DNA of 64,000 nt from Prevotella sp. (lineage in GTDB: Bacteria > Bacteroidota > Bacteroidia > Bacteroidales > Bacteroidaceae): contig JAGAON010000007.1 in assembly GCA_017623655.1 (NCBI GenBank), positions 1-64,000 on the forward strand, read 5' to 3'. Below are positions 62,294 to 64,000 of the stretch, piece after piece. Numbering within the stretch: position 1 is the stretch's first letter; every line of letters starts with the position of its first letter. Both the position numbers and the translations under genes were made by a program. Below the pieces are notes generated by a model. It worked only from the letters and a program-made list of their open reading frames with translations. It was not told where the DNA came from and did not search any database.

Positions 62294-64000
62294 ATGGAGA
62301 AAACTACCAAAACGTTTCTAACGTTGTTCCTGTTAATAATGGGGACAATGATGTCTTGGGCAGACTTCAAGAACTTCAGCGCCGTGCTGAACAATCAGGA
62401 CGGAACGCTCCTCACCGCAGAAGAACAGGTGCAGGGTACGGCTGTAAGTTTCGGAGTTGCCGTTGACAATGCGGGCAACACCACGCGTGTTGCGGCAGAC
62501 GACGCTACCGCTGTCGCTACCATCAGCGGCAAGTATCACAGCGATCATGGCATGACAAACCTTGTCGTTACCGTTCCCGTAAGCGGCAACGTGAAGATTC
62601 TTGTAGGCCAGTGCACCTATTCAGGCAGCGACATCGTGGTGAAGAACAGCGACGGAACAACCGTCGCAAGCAAGTCTCCCGGAAAGGCATGCTGGAAGAA
62701 TGACCGCGCCAACATCACCGAAGTACTGTACGCAGGCGAGGCTACAACACTCACCGTCAGCGGCATGGGCTACTGTCCTTACATCGCAGTGGAGAAGAAT
62801 GACAACCCCGTGACGAGGTATGACATCACCTACTCCCTCGGAGAGGAGACCGCAACGGGCACCGTTCCAGCCAACGTGACATGGACAGAGGGCGACACTT
62901 ACAACGTGCCCAAGAACTTCACCTTATATAAAGAGGGCTACACACTGACGGGATGGACCGACGGCAGCAACACCGTCAAGCCCGGAGAGGCTTACACACC
63001 AGCCGCTGACGTGACGCTGACACCGGTCTTCACGCAGAACACCAAGACCCTTGCCGACCGTAAGGAGCCACTGACACTGAAATGGTCATTCCGCAGGGAC
63101 GAGGGCGCACCGACCATAGCAGTGGAAGGAAGCGGCAACGGCATCGGCGTATGGGTGACACAGGCCACCGTTGACGGCGAGACAATAGACGTGAAAATGG
63201 ACTATGACGCAACGTCGGGAAAGATCAACAACGCCAACTGGACCGACTGGGCGCAGCTGAACAACGGCACGAAGTTCACCATACCGTCAGCAAAAGGCGC
63301 GGTTGTAAGCATTGAGGCAATGGGTGAGATAAGCTCTACCACCATTGACGGACAAAAGGATTACACAAAGGGTACGACCATATCATACAACATAGCCAAC
63401 ACTGCCGAGGCAATAGACATCGTTATCGGCGACGGCTCATACTACCGTTACATACAGACTGTGCTGCCTCTCGTTCAGGAAGAGGCCGGCGGAAAGACAT
63501 ACACCAACGAGCCGGTATCGGCTGTTTGGCCGCTGAATGACGCCACGACCAACTGCACAAAGCAGCCGGAAGACGCATTCGCAACAGTCGCAATGGACCT
63601 CGGAGACAACGTAAAAATGGCCGGTACAGGCACAGGTCAGGCTACATACCCGAACGGAGACGCTGTGGTTATGACTAAGTTGCAGCCGGTAAACGGCGCA
63701 ACAGACTCTTTCACCGCCAATGTTAAGCCTGCGGCAGGACTGACATTCACACCTACCAAGTTCTCTTGTTACATCACACGCTTCGGCACTGACGCCAAAA
63801 GCGGCGTGACAGTTACAGCCAAGTCCAACGGGGAATCCGTCGTATTGGGCACATACACCGCACCGCGCAACAACAAGACACAGGCAGAAGACAAGTTTGG
63901 CAGCAGCGCTGACTACACCAACCAGATTGTCATCGAGCTGACAGAGGAACAGCAAGCCAAGCTGGCCACAACCGATATGTTCACCGTTTCACTCACTGTC
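62294..64000 (+). CDS. Large secreted multidomain protein, 3' end outside the window
   Basis: 569 codons are open to the window edge. MEKTTKTFLTLFLLIMGTMMSWA is a signal peptide. Residues about 25-185 form a beta domain (ISGKYHSDHGMTNLVVTVPV, GNVKILVGQCTYSGSDIVVK), then an InlB/Listeria-Bacteroides repeat (TYSLGEETATGTVPAN, YTLTGWTDGSNTVKPGEAY), then further beta domains with VPVT-like strands. N-terminal parts of this kind precede polysaccharide-lyase or pectin-esterase domains in Bacteroidetes proteins, which would suit the pectin genes at 20.6-27 kb, but the catalytic part is not in view. The C-terminus would show whether it is a type IX substrate. Confidence 0.7.
   Translation, partial: MEKTTKTFLTLFLLIMGTMMSWADFKNFSAVLNNQDGTLLTAEEQVQGTAVSFGVAVDNAGNTTRVAADDATAVATISGKYHSDHGMTNLVVTVPVSGNVKILVGQCTYSGSDIVVKNSDGTTVASKSPGKACWKNDRANITEVLYAGEATTLTVSGMGYCPYIAVEKNDNPVTRYDITYSLGEETATGTVPANVTWTEGDTYNVPKNFTLYKEGYTLTGWTDGSNTVKPGEAYTPAADVTLTPVFTQNTKTLADRKEPLTLKWSFRRDEGAPTIAVEGSGNGIGVWVTQATVDGETIDVKMDYDATSGKINNANWTDWAQLNNGTKFTIPSAKGAVVSIEAMGEISSTTIDGQKDYTKGTTISYNIANTAEAIDIVIGDGSYYRYIQTVLPLVQEEAGGKTYTNEPVSAVWPLNDATTNCTKQPEDAFATVAMDLGDNVKMAGTGTGQATYPNGDAVVMTKLQPVNGATDSFTANVKPAAGLTFTPTKFSCYITRFGTDAKSGVTVTAKSNGESVVLGTYTAPRNNKTQAEDKFGSSADYTNQIVIELTEEQQAKLATTDMFTVSLTV

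Noticed and set aside
1..64000. tRNA and rRNA genes
   Set aside because: Scanning the intergenic regions showed no T-arm pattern or conserved rRNA segments.

Overview
The window looks like a chromosomal segment of a Bacteroidales bacterium, most likely a Prevotellaceae member. The grounds are a complete type IX secretion (Por/Gld) core operon, BspA-type leucine-rich repeats, a rhamnogalacturonan lyase of the gut-Bacteroidetes type, DUF5107 and GH35 carbohydrate genes, and the near absence of Shine-Dalgarno sequences. Many genes also carry the Bacteroidales promoter signature TAnnTTTG, often with TTG about 19-20 bases upstream. G+C is visibly above 50% in most genes and clearly lower in the restriction-modification pair. 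The species is an inference.

Layout. 1-2.6 kb: edge of an integrated mobile element (tyrosine recombinase, four-module HTH protein, iteron-like DNA). 2.8-4.7 kb: a short BspA-like LRR gene with a long structured non-coding region upstream. 4.7-11.1 kb: a Fur-family regulator followed by six overlapping glycosyltransferases, a surface-glycan block. 12-19 kb: a tripartite RND efflux operon followed by an LpxA-like acyltransferase. 19-20 kb: a secreted TPR/Sel1-like protein. 20.6-27.2 kb: a pectin-related group (PL11 lyase, two hexuronate-type MFS transporters, a PfkB sugar kinase). 27.3-35 kb: an OmpA-like outer-membrane protein, a YfhO-like membrane protein, a FabG-like reductase and a porin-like barrel. 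35.2-37 kb: a type II restriction-modification pair. 37.5-44.3 kb: the porPKLMN operon plus a PorT-like barrel. 44.6-46.8 kb: a BtuB-like TonB-dependent receptor. 47.3-55.5 kb: a sugar-utilisation locus (AraC regulator divergent from a sugar porter, DUF5107-TPR protein, GH35). 56.4-60.8 kb: metG, argS and an RNase HI gene. 61.6 kb: a Bcp peroxiredoxin. 62.3 kb to the edge: the start of a large secreted multidomain protein.

How the parts relate. PL11, the two transporters and the kinase suggest cleavage of rhamnogalacturonan and import of uronic acid products. The AraC-MFS-DUF5107-GH35 group looks like a second glycoside-utilisation unit. The type IX core exports proteins with a C-terminal sorting domain; I cannot tell which proteins here are substrates.

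The most unusual content lies between genes and sometimes inside them. At least six families of palindromic repeats fill the intergenic DNA: modular AATCAGCACC hairpin arrays, GGACGCACC palindromes, GAGACGATG palindromes, CACGGCAT palindromes, nested inverted repeats of about 300 bp, and a GCCCCCCT...CTCCCCCGAGGGGGAG element. The last one also sits in frame inside the TonB receptor and covers the junction of two glycosyltransferase genes. Three places have a promoter followed by a hairpin with no protein gene between them and are small-RNA candidates. No rRNA, tRNA or CRISPR was found.
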